Below, piece by piece: positions 46,972 to 57,603 of a stretch of 64,000 nt of DNA. The notes under the pieces were generated by a model. That model saw only the letters and a program-made list of their open reading frames with translations. It did not search any database and was not told the origin of the DNA. Numbering within the stretch: the stretch's first letter is position 1; every line of letters begins with the position of its first letter. The translations under genes and the position numbers were made by a program. Source of the DNA: Zygosaccharomyces rouxii (taxonomy: Eukaryota > Ascomycota > Saccharomycetes > Saccharomycetales > Saccharomycetaceae); contig NC_012992.1 in the NCBI RefSeq assembly GCF_000026365.1, positions 124,001 through 188,000 on the forward strand, given 5' to 3'.

Positions 46972-48834
46972 TCAACCTTTCTTCTTCCTCATTTGCTTCA
47001 CTTTGGCTTTTATACTATTGTTCCAATGAACACCACCAAGTCCCTTTTTAAAACCGTAAACTTCAGATGAAAGAGCATCATTAATGATATCTCCCGCCAT
47101 CTTCTCACCATCAGCCGAATTTGATGATGACGATGCAATGCCGATGTCATTTGAATTATTATTGCTATTGTTGTTATTATTACGATGACCCGTACCCATA
47201 ATCTCACTATAATGTTTGTATTTTAATCTTTGAGAAGAGACGTACTTTCTACAACGATCCACTTCATCTTGATCCAGTTTGTTCAACGAGAATCTTCTTT
47301 TGAAAATTACTCTATCAAAAAGTTCATTTGGATTTATCAATTGCTTGGGGAAAGTCTGCACAATTTGGAAAACTTCCATTTCACTTTCACCATTACTCAT
47401 TTGTGAGCCTCTTTGTCCGCGAATGGGATTTTTACCAATTCCATTCCTCAATGGTTTTAATTTAATTAATTCAGGTTCACATAATTTAAAGATAGCCAAT
47501 GAAATTTTGAAAAGAAAATGTGACTCTTCATAAAAGAGACAATCCCAAATCCTTAAAGTACCTTCAATTGGTAATACGCCCACGAAGCAACTCATAAACC
47601 AACTTGCTGTACACAATGTAATTGGTGGTAATTTGTATAAAAAATCATTACCGCCTAATAAAGAAGTTCCATTGTTCAATGAAAAATGTTTGGATGAAGT
47701 CTGTGGCATGATGTATTGCCAAATTTCTGGTAAATATTCCTTGATACAAAGCATGAGAACACCTTGATCCACATTAACACCCTCCAAGTTGATGTTGTGA
47801 ACCCCGGGCAAATATCTTGATGTGATGATGACCAGCATCCAAAATGCTCTTTCTTCATCCATGAAAAGTAAAAGTAAACCTGCGAGAAAATTCATCGATT
47901 GACAATAACCGATCTTAGGGTTATAGAGGGAGAATGCCACAAGGACACGGCGTAATGATTTAATCATTGGCGGATCATCGATTTGGAATGTTTCCTTTTG
48001 AAAATGGATATTATCAGGGAAGGTTCTATTTAAATCACGTTCAATAATATCAAGGTCTGGCATTGATTTGGTTTTTGATTTTAATAAATCATCCATCTTT
48101 AGTAGCAATTTATCATAAATCCCCTTGTTTTTGTTCAATTTCTCTTGACCTCTTGCAAAATACCACCAAGCATTACCTCTCCATTCTGCTGGAATACCTT
48201 TCCTCACATACCTTTTCAATTTCTCACTTCTACTGGGGAAACGATTCGGCGAATCATTATCCATCGGTAATCCACTTTTCTCCATAAGAATTTTCCATTT
48301 GTGTTTTCTTCTAATGCAATATTGTGAATAATTTTCCCACCATTCATCATAGTCTTGTTCTGTAATAAGATTGCTCTGTTTTTTGAAGCCATATCTATCA
48401 AAATAATCAGAATTCGGCATAGCCGAACCTGTCGGTGGCATACCAGAAGTTGGTAATTCCAGTTCATCACTATCAGCATCCTCATCACCTTCCAAATTGC
48501 CCCCGTCTTCATTCTCAGGTCTTCGTGATTCAACTTCATCTCCATACATCTCAATTACACTTAAACTAGCATCCCCGTCTGTCAACGATTGCACTCCAGA
48601 ATTATCAGCCACATACTCGCTGCTGACAGGCAATCCATTAGAGTTCAATATCGGCTCACTAGCATTAGTACTTGTGAATGGCTTCTCATGGAAGTTGGGC
48701 ATCGACGGTGATTTCTTTGGGTATCCATTACCAGCTGTTGCTATTAGCACTGCTGTCTCCCTTGGTGAGTGTCTAAGTCCTGAGCCACTAGAACCCGGAT
48801 GCATCGAATGCCTCGAACGTTCCACATCCATCAT
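46972..48834 (-). CDS. MSB3: Msb3/Msb4-type Rab GAP (TBC domain)
   Basis: Encodes 620 residues (Msb3 is 633). A disordered, acidic N-terminal 160 residues precedes the TBC domain at about 210-480. Catalytic-finger motifs are visible: IERDLNR (IxxDxxR arginine finger) and GYCQSMNFLAG (YxQ glutamine finger). RKGIPAEWRGNAWWYFARGQ opens the domain. An Asn run lies near residues 553-562. Msb3 and Msb4 are GAPs for Sec4, Ypt6, Vps21 and other Rabs and help organise the actin cytoskeleton downstream of Cdc42. One gene stands for both duplicates: its neighbours are GET5 (YOL111, beside MSB4) and RIM21 (YNL294, beside MSB3). Confidence 0.94.
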   Translation of the reverse strand: MMDVERSRHSMHPGSSGSGLRHSPRETAVLIATAGNGYPKKSPSMPNFHEKPFTSTNASEPILNSNGLPVSSEYVADNSGVQSLTDGDASLSVIEMYGDEVESRRPENEDGGNLEGDEDADSDELELPTSGMPPTGSAMPNSDYFDRYGFKKQSNLITEQDYDEWWENYSQYCIRRKHKWKILMEKSGLPMDNDSPNRFPSRSEKLKRYVRKGIPAEWRGNAWWYFARGQEKLNKNKGIYDKLLLKMDDLLKSKTKSMPDLDIIERDLNRTFPDNIHFQKETFQIDDPPMIKSLRRVLVAFSLYNPKIGYCQSMNFLAGLLLLFMDEERAFWMLVIITSRYLPGVHNINLEGVNVDQGVLMLCIKEYLPEIWQYIMPQTSSKHFSLNNGTSLLGGNDFLYKLPPITLCTASWFMSCFVGVLPIEGTLRIWDCLFYEESHFLFKISLAIFKLCEPELIKLKPLRNGIGKNPIRGQRGSQMSNGESEMEVFQIVQTFPKQLINPNELFDRVIFKRRFSLNKLDQDEVDRCRKYVSSQRLKYKHYSEIMGTGHRNNNNNSNNNSNDIGIASSSSNSADGEKMAGDIINDALSSEVYGFKKGLGGVHWNNSIKAKVKQMRKKKG

Positions 48835-49055
48835 TTAACGGCACGATTGGCCCAATCCAAACTATTCTCAATCAGTTCCAACCAATTGTCGTTGTAACAC
48901 TTGTAAGTTATATAAAAGAGACTTCTTTAACTTCGACGCCCCGTCAAGTAAACTGTTCATAATAACAAACACATCATTATTAGCAAGAATATATAAGGTG
49001 AAAAGGATCCCATTTAGATTTCTTAGGGATTTGAGAGAGCTCTATATGGAATGGG

Positions 49056-50555
49056 ATGGTTGGCCCCAATAGTTTTAAGAAACAGAACAGCGGTAAGCGC
49101 ACATATGGTAGTTGTCGAAGACAGGAACTTGGTAGTGGATTGCTAGTAGGTGATATTTTGCCAGATATTGTTACATTTGTCGATGAGGCACTCTTCCAGA
49201 GCTACTGTGATCATGAACTGCCCGTCTACAATACTGCCAAGGATGGTTCAGAAAGTTACCAGTATTTGAAGATTGTTACAGAGGATTGGAACAGATATCT
49301 GACGCGTAAGGGTGTTTACGATAGGTCTTTTTCATATGGCGTATATCCAGTGGTTCTATCATTTACTGCCAATTTTGTTATAACTGTTTCCCTTACTTTA
49401 CTGATCTTTCTAAATATCTGTGACAGACGTTACAAATATACTTCCAGATTGCTTAAGATGGGGGCCATGATTAGCTCTATCAATATTCTCATCTTTGTTA
49501 CAAGGGCATTGAAGAAGCTAAAAATTGAGCACGACATGTACGGCATAGCAACTGCAGGATCTATTATGTCACTTTACACTTCTGATCTGACATTCTCTAT
49601 CCTTGATTTGATATCTGTTTTTATGATCCAACTATGTCAGGTAATGATTTTGAACCGATTATTTCCTCGAAATTTAGAAAAACGGATTTGCATCTTTCTG
49701 GGGGTTCCATTGGTGGTAGTTTCTAACGTGTTATGGGCGATTCCAAGATTTGACAGCGGCATGCAAAACTCTCCAAGACATTGGGGTACTTTACCGCCCT
49801 TTGTTTACTTATTTCGAATTGCACTCAGTACATCCTATGCATGTACAATTACCTCCTATTCATTCATTAAAAGACGGTTCTGTATTCATTCATTCCAAAT
49901 GGGGATATTATCGTTATTGGCTGTTCTAGTTGTTCTTTTACAGCCTGTACTTTTCATTACAGATGTATCCGATGCGTGGCTTTGGGGAGTTGGTGAATTG
50001 TTCACCACTACTTGTTATGTGGGGTCTGCATTCATAGTCTGGGAATGGTTAGAAAGGTTAAATACTCTGGAGAGAAATGAACAAGCTCAAAGCGTTTTAG
50101 GTAGACCTTTTTATGAGGATGAACAACAAGAATATCGAATTGCTAGGTACGCATTAGAAGTCCAATGGGCTTTAGGAGAGGATTACGATGAAGATGGTGA
50201 GGAATTTAGTAAAATACCGTCTTTCATTCAAGATACTCCGTCATCGCTTTATGCTACCAATAGTAAAAACACGACTATAATTGGGAGAGAAGGACTTGAT
50301 CAAGTTAGATTTAATCAGCAACCTGCGATGAAAGAAATTCTGAGACAAAAGTTGATTACATCTTACATAACTTTGATGCGTCCGATAAGACAAGCCAGGC
50401 GTTGGGGTCTTAAAATGTTGAACTTTACATCTAAGGAGAAGGGGGAAAACGCTGAGCGTGAAGGAGTCGTCAGGAAAAGAATTGGATTGGACAGGCGTGA
50501 TGAAGTGTACGTTTATACTACGAAGGATATTGTATTTGAATCAGACGGAGAATAG
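49056..50555 (+). CDS. RIM21: Rim21, PalH-type pH-sensing membrane protein
   Basis: Encodes 499 residues (533 in S. cerevisiae). An N-terminal extracellular segment contains SGLLVGDILPDIVTFVDEALFQSYC. About seven transmembrane helices span residues 105-335 (e.g. VVLSFTANFVITVSLTLLIFL and FQMGILSLLAVLVVLLQPVLF). A charged cytoplasmic tail of about 160 residues follows. Rim21, with Dfg16 and Rim9, senses external alkalinity and lipid asymmetry at the plasma membrane and triggers Rim101 processing. Dfg16 is the related alternative; position next to MSB3 and MRX6 (YNL293-295) selects RIM21. The first ATGs upstream (49046, 49051) are out of frame. Confidence 0.92.
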   Translation: MVGPNSFKKQNSGKRTYGSCRRQELGSGLLVGDILPDIVTFVDEALFQSYCDHELPVYNTAKDGSESYQYLKIVTEDWNRYLTRKGVYDRSFSYGVYPVVLSFTANFVITVSLTLLIFLNICDRRYKYTSRLLKMGAMISSINILIFVTRALKKLKIEHDMYGIATAGSIMSLYTSDLTFSILDLISVFMIQLCQVMILNRLFPRNLEKRICIFLGVPLVVVSNVLWAIPRFDSGMQNSPRHWGTLPPFVYLFRIALSTSYACTITSYSFIKRRFCIHSFQMGILSLLAVLVVLLQPVLFITDVSDAWLWGVGELFTTTCYVGSAFIVWEWLERLNTLERNEQAQSVLGRPFYEDEQQEYRIARYALEVQWALGEDYDEDGEEFSKIPSFIQDTPSSLYATNSKNTTIIGREGLDQVRFNQQPAMKEILRQKLITSYITLMRPIRQARRWGLKMLNFTSKEKGENAEREGVVRKRIGLDRRDEVYVYTTKDIVFESDGE

Positions 50556-50639
50556 GGTATATAAGGGCATAATAAGGTAATTTAATTTTTTTTTTTTTTT
50601 TCTTTCATTTATACATAGGAAGTACTTTTGAGCTTCATT

Positions 50640-52022
50640 TTATCCAATATAATCCCATTCCGAAAAGGCCTCATCAAAGCTTTCACAGTTTAGATATACT
50701 GGATACCTTATGTATTTAACACCACTCCTTGTCACGTTAAAAGCACCATTTATATTGAAGCAATAGTCTAAATCTGCATTTCTTCCTTTGAAAACATTCT
50801 GTCTTTTACGACGTTTTAACCAATGTATTCTTTTGAAACTCTGGATTGGACTATTACTTATCACACAATCTACTGAAGAGCGCGTAAAAGATACTGAGGG
50901 TAAATATTCAGATAAGTCACGTACCGTATGCCTTATTCTCGCATTAATTCTTAGTTGAAACCTTTTCATCTGTTCTTCATTTTCATACGCAGAAAGTGTC
51001 ATTGATAATACCGGATGTACATGATCTAAGATTCTTTTCTTTAACTCGCGGCGCAGTACCTGTTTGGCGGCAATAGATTTATCCACATAGATGAAAAGTG
51101 GCAACGGAGTCTCTCTGAAATCCATATTAACCGTTAAATTAGTCAATTTGTACAGTTCTTTAACCAATAATCGATTCAATTTATCTATATCTTGCTTCAT
51201 AACTCTTTGATCACTTCTTAAAAATTTATGTTTATTGGCAAATTGGACTTTCTCCTCATGGTATTTTTGTCTAGTCATCGCTACATCATCAGTTCCTTCA
51301 TTCTTATCACTGCTACTCTTCCACATGTGACGGTGCGGCCTTCTTCCATTCGGTTGAACATTAAAAATGTTTATCAGCTCTGGTTCATCATTAACTTTAG
51401 AATTATGCACTTTCATCTTAACCATATTAGGTTGCTTAACGTTTTTGTCACTTTTTTTCTCCAATCTTACCATTTTAAATGGTTTCAATTTAGATACCAC
51501 GTTATTAGGGACATGCTTAAAAGGATCATCATTGTATACCATTCCACTAATTGAAGCATCCCAAGGTATAATAGGTTTCCTATTTTTCCCTTTACTGTTA
51601 CTCATCTGTCCTGATGGTATACCCCTTCTCAAATCCTCGATAACCTCTTGAACATTCACTTCGCCAACGACTTCAGACTCTTCTACTACTTTCAAGTTCG
51701 CAAATGACGTAAAGAAATTATCCAATGGCGTCGAACCGTTCTTGTCATTAATAGGTGAGTTTCCCAGAAATAATGGTCTATAACCTGCAAAAAGACCCTC
51801 CGTTTGAATCTCTGGTGCTGAGATGTAATCCGTTGGAGGCACTCTCGGCACTACTAGATGGGCCTTATTATTGTCGGTTTCATCCTTGGAATTTTTTTCA
51901 TCCTTCGTTTGATCAGCACTGTTGCCATCTCCATTGTCCTTGGAGTTAATAGAGTAAAACCTTCGAAAGCCCATAAATCGTGAACGCAATGGGCTTAATG
52001 CTCTTAAGTTGGCTCGCGACAT
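50640..52022 (-). CDS. MRX6: Mrx6, PET20-family mitochondrial protein
   Basis: Encodes 460 residues from the ATG at 52022; the frame continues upstream only to a GTG (S. cerevisiae YNL295W is 524). The N-terminus MSRANLRALSPLRSRFMGFR is an Arg-rich amphipathic mitochondrial presequence. The C-terminal PET20 signature region (IHWLKRRKRQNVFKGRNADLD...NGAFNVTRSGVKYIRYPVY) is well preserved. Mrx6 associates with the Pim1/Lon protease and Mam33 and influences mitochondrial DNA copy number. The middle is charged and disordered. Convergent with RIM21 (84 bp) and divergent from MON2. Confidence 0.9.
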   Translation of the reverse strand: MSRANLRALSPLRSRFMGFRRFYSINSKDNGDGNSADQTKDEKNSKDETDNNKAHLVVPRVPPTDYISAPEIQTEGLFAGYRPLFLGNSPINDKNGSTPLDNFFTSFANLKVVEESEVVGEVNVQEVIEDLRRGIPSGQMSNSKGKNRKPIIPWDASISGMVYNDDPFKHVPNNVVSKLKPFKMVRLEKKSDKNVKQPNMVKMKVHNSKVNDEPELINIFNVQPNGRRPHRHMWKSSSDKNEGTDDVAMTRQKYHEEKVQFANKHKFLRSDQRVMKQDIDKLNRLLVKELYKLTNLTVNMDFRETPLPLFIYVDKSIAAKQVLRRELKKRILDHVHPVLSMTLSAYENEEQMKRFQLRINARIRHTVRDLSEYLPSVSFTRSSVDCVISNSPIQSFKRIHWLKRRKRQNVFKGRNADLDYCFNINGAFNVTRSGVKYIRYPVYLNCESFDEAFSEWDYIG

Positions 52023-52473
52023 CTTAATGAATTCGATTATAGACCAATACCAAGCCACAAAAGACCTTTTATCCTCTAATCTTAACCTAGATCAAAGATA
52101 TATTTTGTTTAAACTACTAATCTGCCTTGGTATAGAAAGTCATTCGGTAGGTCAATGGAAAACTGATATTGTACTGATAAGGACGGTTAGAAAACAGAAC
52201 AAAAGAGCGTAAAACTAGACCGTAAGAATCCAATTAATGGATAAACTGACTTAATGCAGATGCAGATCGACCCAATATGGTCTATCAATCGATGATCTTG
52301 GTGCTTACTATTGACTTATATAGTTAAACGATCTCAGATCATCTTCTACGAAGTACAAGTCCTTTAAAGAGGCACATAATACATGGTTAAAGGAAGACTA
52401 AGGTTCAACTAATTATAAAAAGTAGTAATAAAGTATAGAAAGCTTTACTCAAGGACCTAATTTTGTGCCGTTG
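52023..52473. promoter_or_regulatory. Divergent MRX6/MON2 intergenic region
   Basis: A 451-bp spacer holding both promoters. The 67-codon ORF at 52009-52212 overlaps the MRX6 start antisense and looks spurious. No tRNA or repeat is seen. Confidence 0.4.
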
Positions 52474-55400
52474 ATGGCTGCATTAGGAGGTGAATTTGGT
52501 AGCTTTTGGAAGCTGCTCAATTCCGAGTTGCATTCACTTTCATCAGAGTCGAAGAAAAGGAATACTGCTATTAGGAATGCTAGCGATAAATCAATTGAAA
52601 TTTTGAAAGTAGTTCACAGTTATGAGGAATTATCAAGACATCCAGATTTTATAGTACCGCTAGTGATGTCATGTGCATCCAAGAATGCCAAATTGACTAC
52701 TATATCAATGCAATGTTTCCAAAAATTGGCCACAGTGCCATGTATACCGGTCGATAAACTCTCAGACGTACTTGATGCGTTTATAGAGGCCAACCAGCTG
52801 GCAATGGATATAAAACTAAAGGTTTTACAGGTTCTACCAATTTTTTTCCAAGTTTATGGTAAATACATCTACGGGGAACTCTGCGTGAAACTCTTAAAGT
52901 GCTGTTCAGATCTTTTACAACTGCCAAATAAATCTTCCATGGTTGTGGGTACTGCAAGTGCTACGCTACAACAATTGATAGATGAAATTTTTGAGAGACT
53001 GTCATTGGAAAAGAAAAACCCTGATAATAAGATTAATGAAGATAACAATTATGAAGTATTAGTGGGTAATAACGAGCACATTAAAGTTAACATATACCGT
53101 TTAGATGCTAACAGATTGTTTTCGGATCTATGTTCTTCATTTGTCCCCAATGAACAAGCCCCTAAAGATATTTTATTAGATGTTAAAAACTTGCCCATCA
53201 ATTATGGATTGGAAATTTTGGAATCGGTTTTAACCAATAGTAAATGTGTCTTCCTAGAATATCGAGATTTACAGTTTCTTTTAAGAATTAAAGCTGTTCC
53301 GCTTTTACTTAGATGCATATCTTCTAGCAAAAACTTTAGTACCGTGGTAAGGAGTTATCGTTGCATAAGACTGCTCATAAAGGAAGAGTACTTACAAATA
53401 CTGGAATTAGAATTAGAAGTGATTTTATCGCTATTAATTCGCAATATCTCACATGATTCGGATACACCTTTATGGAAGAAAGCCCTCTCTTATGAGACTT
53501 TTATGGACATTTCTAAAGATTTTAATTTAGTACGTGGCATCTATATGACTTATGACCATTTCCCAGATAAAAAGCACATAATATCCAATTTACTACATGA
53601 TTCTCTGCAATTATTGTCTACAGAGGAGTTTGCTCAACAACTATGCGAATCAAATGTTGTTGAGAAGATGGATCTCTCGCTAATATCCACAGAGACCTCA
53701 GCGGTAAAGACACAGTACGTACAACTATTGGATAAATCTACTCCGCCCCCGGTGAATGTAACCTATTTGATATGGCTCATATTATCGACTACTAATGATT
53801 TGTCTGATGGTCTTAGCGCTTCTGTCCTACATTGTTCTCAAACAGAATCTGAAGAGGAGAAAGTAATCATGTCCAATGTCCTGAAAGGTGTCTTTCCTGG
53901 TCTCTTCGAAATCCATAAAAAGTTTCTTTTCTCTACATCGCTGGACAATGCTTTGTTTCACTATTTGATCAGAGCATTTCAGAAACTGGCCCACGCTACA
54001 GGTATCCTAGACCAAACGGAACAACTGAACCAATGTTTGCAACTGTTCTCCATGTCGATTGTGAAAAATGTTGATATAGCCAAAGAAAAATTAAAAGTAG
54101 ATTCCCAACAAAACTCTACAGTTCTCAACACTCTGAGTGAGACCCTCATAGGTTCTTCGGCTTTCGATAAGTCTGCAACTTTACCTACAGAAAAAAAAGG
54201 CCTCCCACCGAGATCTTTAAACCAAAGACACGTTTCCTTATTTCGGGCGTTGATCTCGCTCTCTATCTCTTTGGGACCATCTTTAGAATTTTACAGCTGG
54301 AAGTATATTCTCTGCACCTGGCAATGGGTAGCCTATTATATCTATGGTCCATCTGCCGATTTTATGGAAAATTTCTACGTACAGGACGTTCCTCCACCAC
54401 CTGCCATGACAAAAGGCGAAGTGGTTTCCATCGAAAGCAGCATTGGGAAATTATTGGAAAGCACATCTTCTTATCCTAACCCTGCATTTAAAACGCTTCT
54501 AGATGCCTTAATATTCGAGTCTAAACAAACCTTGGAATTGGCCGCCGAAGTGGATGAAAAGGAGAAGAAGAAAGATATGAATCCAGCAAATCAAGTAGAC
54601 ATTCCAGCCTGCATTTACAACAGAATTTTTTTTGTTGCTCAAATTGGCGAATTAGCTATTTACAACAGTGCTAGGTTTTTACAAGATCAACAGGAAAGAG
54701 AATGTTGGACGACAATCATGAACTATTTGATCTCAATAATTGCAGATCGAAAATTGAAAAGCGTATCATTTCGTCTATACGCTAATAAAATTTTAACAGA
54801 TATCATCAGGAAAACTTCAATTGAGCTAGGGAGCGCTGAAGATCAAGAAATAAGAAACAGGAATTTCGGTGTTCTAGAGACATTGGTGATGGATTCGTTG
54901 CTTGGTGTCATCGAGGCATTCAGGAAATTAGAAGTCGGTAAAGATGAAATTTACCATGGAGTTGCCAATGCGGAATCTGAGATTTTGTTTGAACTTTTGA
55001 CCACTTTAAAAGATCTTTTGAATGAATTTGGAGATATGTTGGGTCATAGTTGGTCAACAGTTTTTAGCATCATAAATTCTCCTTTTGAGTGGGGTCAGAT
55101 AGATGCCAACCCTGTCTTTGTCACTCACCAGGACAACTCTTCGCTAGTGCATGGGATCATTCATAAGCGTGGAGAGATGATTCAAGTTTCTTATGAAGTC
55201 TTCAAATTAATTTCAGACGATTTTTTACAAGCTTTACCACTTGATGTCATTAAGGGAGTTATAGACACCTTAATGAACTTCGTGACACAAGACATGAATC
55301 TAAACATCTCTTTCTCTTCAATAAGTCAGTTTTGGTTAGTAGGAGATTACCTTCGGGTTCGTAAGAGATCTGAAAAAGATGAAGGTATGGAGTCTGAATT

Positions 55401-57339
55401 CGTTTCAGAGATCCAAAGAGGCGAGCTTACCCAAACAATAACTTCAAAGGACGCGCCCTATTATAAGACGTACAATGGGCTCTGGTTATATCTTCTGCAG
55501 AAGCTAGTTGAATGCTCAAAAGACAAGCGCATTGAGGTCGAAAATGGAGCAATGCAAACTTTTTACCGGATTGTCGATTCTCACTCCTCTTATTTCCCTA
55601 ACTGGAACTTGATATTCTTAGTTGTTATCAAACCTTTGCTCACAGATCATTGTTATAATGAGGAACTTTCGAAAGGGTCTGATTTCTGGGGCCATACGCT
55701 GCAAGGTTTGGTCAAATTATACTGCTCTCATTTTTCCAACTTCGTGGAAAACACGTATGCAACAGAAGAATGGTTAACATTTCTTGCAGCACTTCAGTAT
55801 TTTTCATCTTCAACTTCAACAGAAGTAGCCTTTGTGGCCATTGAAAACTATCGAAGCCTTTTGGCCTTTGCTACAAAATTAGAGGTATTTCCATCTGAAG
55901 TCTTGGATAAGTGTATCGAGATATGGTCTGGTTACCGCATTGTATATGGAGATATCACTGATTCAAGTGGCAGTTATTCGAGGAAAAGTGGGTACGACTG
56001 CATCGAAGAACTCATCAACGCCTTCCCCTGCCTTTATCAAATCATCGTCAAATACAACGGTATTAGTGTTGAGTTTGTGGAAAAGAGTTTGAGTTTATTT
56101 TATTCAGCGGTACGTTATCCACTGCTTCCTGAACACATAAGAGATAGTAATAAACCTTCTTCACTGCAAGCTGCTGTTCTTAGCGGTCTTAAGACATTTG
56201 AACTTACGCAAAAGAGCGAAATCGAAGTTTTGGTGCTTCTTCAATTGAGCGTAATGGTGACACTTCCTTTTGAAACACATGAAAAGATTGAGAGAAAGCT
56301 TTTACCAAAGCTTTCTAGATCTCAAAAATCTCGGATTCCTTCGTTTGAAGCTGTTTGCTACAAATCTTTTGAAGAGTTGAACAGAAGACTTGAATCACGT
56401 CATGATTTGGATTTTGCATCTACATCTACGAAAAAACTGATGGTGAAAGTGATGAGAAATCTGGGAGAGGTAGCAGGTAGGAAATCGTTGATTGATGTGA
56501 GCGCGAATAAAGATATGCCAATATGGATCTTATCATCCCAATGCTTCAGAGTTTTGTTTACCCGTTTATTCAAGTCTTTTACGGAACCCGCAGTACCAGA
56601 GAAAGTGAAAGGTGACTTTTTTGGTGTGTTCGTTAGTGTAGCGATTTCATCCTTGAAGAAAGTTGATGAGAGTACAGATAGCAAGACAGAGGTGGCAGAT
56701 TTACGAGAATATACCAATTTCCGTGATATTATGTTTCGTGAAGATATTATCAAGTTTGTAGAGGATTCCAAAATTGATCTTTTCCTTTCAGCTATTTGGC
56801 GTTGTTCCTTTTTATATGAAACAGACGAGGTGGAAGAGGAAATTCTCAAACGTTGTAATTCAATCCTTGAGGTTGCCCAAAAGTTATCTACTTTCGAATT
56901 TGGCGATATTGCAGGTTGTATCGTTGAAAGGCCAGTTTTGAGGAAACATAATTGTTCAATAGCTTGTCTAGAGGATCTATTACGTTTCATAATAACTCCA
57001 GGTGAAAAATTCGCAAGGCTAAGAAAATTGTCTGCACCATATTTGGTGTCCCGTGTGGCATTTGTATTAAGGCGTTATGTCTCCAACGAATCGTTAGTAA
57101 GGCGTGCACCAATTCCCAAAGTTAGAAAAATTGAATTGGAAATTTTATTGCCTGGGTTACACAGAGCAATTGACCTATTCTTAACACAAAATGATCTGGA
57201 AGAGAAAAGTGTTATTGACGCTCTTAAATTATTGCATCCTCTTATTTTGAGGGCTATTCCTCTATCTCACAAATTAAATGTGCTACAAAATGAAGTAATG
57301 GAATTATCACTAAGTTTTACGAAATTAGAAGCAAAATAA
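52474..57339 (+). CDS. MON2: Mon2, large Arf-GEF-like Golgi/endosome scaffold
   Basis: Encodes 1,621 residues from the ATG at 52474; the preceding three codons begin with GTG (S. cerevisiae Mon2 is 1,636). It is an alpha-solenoid of HEAT-type helices. The N-terminal DCB domain contains SKKRNTAIRNASDKSIEILK, the HUS-like region lies near residues 190-420, and C-terminal Mon2 domains include GLWLYLLQKLVECSKDKRIEVENGAMQTFYRIVDSH (in two parts). It lacks a Sec7 catalytic domain, as is normal for Mon2. It acts with Dop1 and the flippase Neo1 at late Golgi and endosomes in membrane traffic. Neighbours match YNL297. Confidence 0.95.
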   Translation: MAALGGEFGSFWKLLNSELHSLSSESKKRNTAIRNASDKSIEILKVVHSYEELSRHPDFIVPLVMSCASKNAKLTTISMQCFQKLATVPCIPVDKLSDVLDAFIEANQLAMDIKLKVLQVLPIFFQVYGKYIYGELCVKLLKCCSDLLQLPNKSSMVVGTASATLQQLIDEIFERLSLEKKNPDNKINEDNNYEVLVGNNEHIKVNIYRLDANRLFSDLCSSFVPNEQAPKDILLDVKNLPINYGLEILESVLTNSKCVFLEYRDLQFLLRIKAVPLLLRCISSSKNFSTVVRSYRCIRLLIKEEYLQILELELEVILSLLIRNISHDSDTPLWKKALSYETFMDISKDFNLVRGIYMTYDHFPDKKHIISNLLHDSLQLLSTEEFAQQLCESNVVEKMDLSLISTETSAVKTQYVQLLDKSTPPPVNVTYLIWLILSTTNDLSDGLSASVLHCSQTESEEEKVIMSNVLKGVFPGLFEIHKKFLFSTSLDNALFHYLIRAFQKLAHATGILDQTEQLNQCLQLFSMSIVKNVDIAKEKLKVDSQQNSTVLNTLSETLIGSSAFDKSATLPTEKKGLPPRSLNQRHVSLFRALISLSISLGPSLEFYSWKYILCTWQWVAYYIYGPSADFMENFYVQDVPPPPAMTKGEVVSIESSIGKLLESTSSYPNPAFKTLLDALIFESKQTLELAAEVDEKEKKKDMNPANQVDIPACIYNRIFFVAQIGELAIYNSARFLQDQQERECWTTIMNYLISIIADRKLKSVSFRLYANKILTDIIRKTSIELGSAEDQEIRNRNFGVLETLVMDSLLGVIEAFRKLEVGKDEIYHGVANAESEILFELLTTLKDLLNEFGDMLGHSWSTVFSIINSPFEWGQIDANPVFVTHQDNSSLVHGIIHKRGEMIQVSYEVFKLISDDFLQALPLDVIKGVIDTLMNFVTQDMNLNISFSSISQFWLVGDYLRVRKRSEKDEGMESEFVSEIQRGELTQTITSKDAPYYKTYNGLWLYLLQKLVECSKDKRIEVENGAMQTFYRIVDSHSSYFPNWNLIFLVVIKPLLTDHCYNEELSKGSDFWGHTLQGLVKLYCSHFSNFVENTYATEEWLTFLAALQYFSSSTSTEVAFVAIENYRSLLAFATKLEVFPSEVLDKCIEIWSGYRIVYGDITDSSGSYSRKSGYDCIEELINAFPCLYQIIVKYNGISVEFVEKSLSLFYSAVRYPLLPEHIRDSNKPSSLQAAVLSGLKTFELTQKSEIEVLVLLQLSVMVTLPFETHEKIERKLLPKLSRSQKSRIPSFEAVCYKSFEELNRRLESRHDLDFASTSTKKLMVKVMRNLGEVAGRKSLIDVSANKDMPIWILSSQCFRVLFTRLFKSFTEPAVPEKVKGDFFGVFVSVAISSLKKVDESTDSKTEVADLREYTNFRDIMFREDIIKFVEDSKIDLFLSAIWRCSFLYETDEVEEEILKRCNSILEVAQKLSTFEFGDIAGCIVERPVLRKHNCSIACLEDLLRFIITPGEKFARLRKLSAPYLVSRVAFVLRRYVSNESLVRRAPIPKVRKIELEILLPGLHRAIDLFLTQNDLEEKSVIDALKLLHPLILRAIPLSHKLNVLQNEVMELSLSFTKLEAK

Positions 57340-57603
57340 TTGAAATTTGTTTTTATAGGCGGTTAAATTTCCACTGAGAAAAAAAAAATCTAGAACCACT
57401 TCATATAAGCCATATAACATATAGATAGGTTAGTCATTGAACAAAAACAAATATTTTCTGATGTATGCTCTTGCTTAAAAATATGCCGCTTAGAAATTCG
57501 TGAAAACTAAAAACTCCACATGAAAAGATGCCCAAAGTGCCAAATGCCAATGGGAAATATATATATCTATATATATTGAAAGACAAAGATCAATCGAGAT
57601 AAA
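57340..57603. other. Convergent MON2/CLA4 3' region with AT microsatellite
   Basis: A 264-bp convergent spacer. It is AT-rich with a TATATA-type tract at about 57556-57578, probably part of the 3' end signals of one or both genes. Confidence 0.45.

Noticed and set aside
51225..51235. ATTTATGTTTA, an exact 11-bp ARS consensus match
   Set aside because: It lies inside the MRX6 coding region; a single 11-mer match in AT-rich yeast DNA is expected by chance and I see no supporting context.
52023..52058. GTG-initiated extension of MRX6
   Set aside because: ATG at 52022 begins a good mitochondrial presequence; nuclear yeast genes rarely start at GTG.
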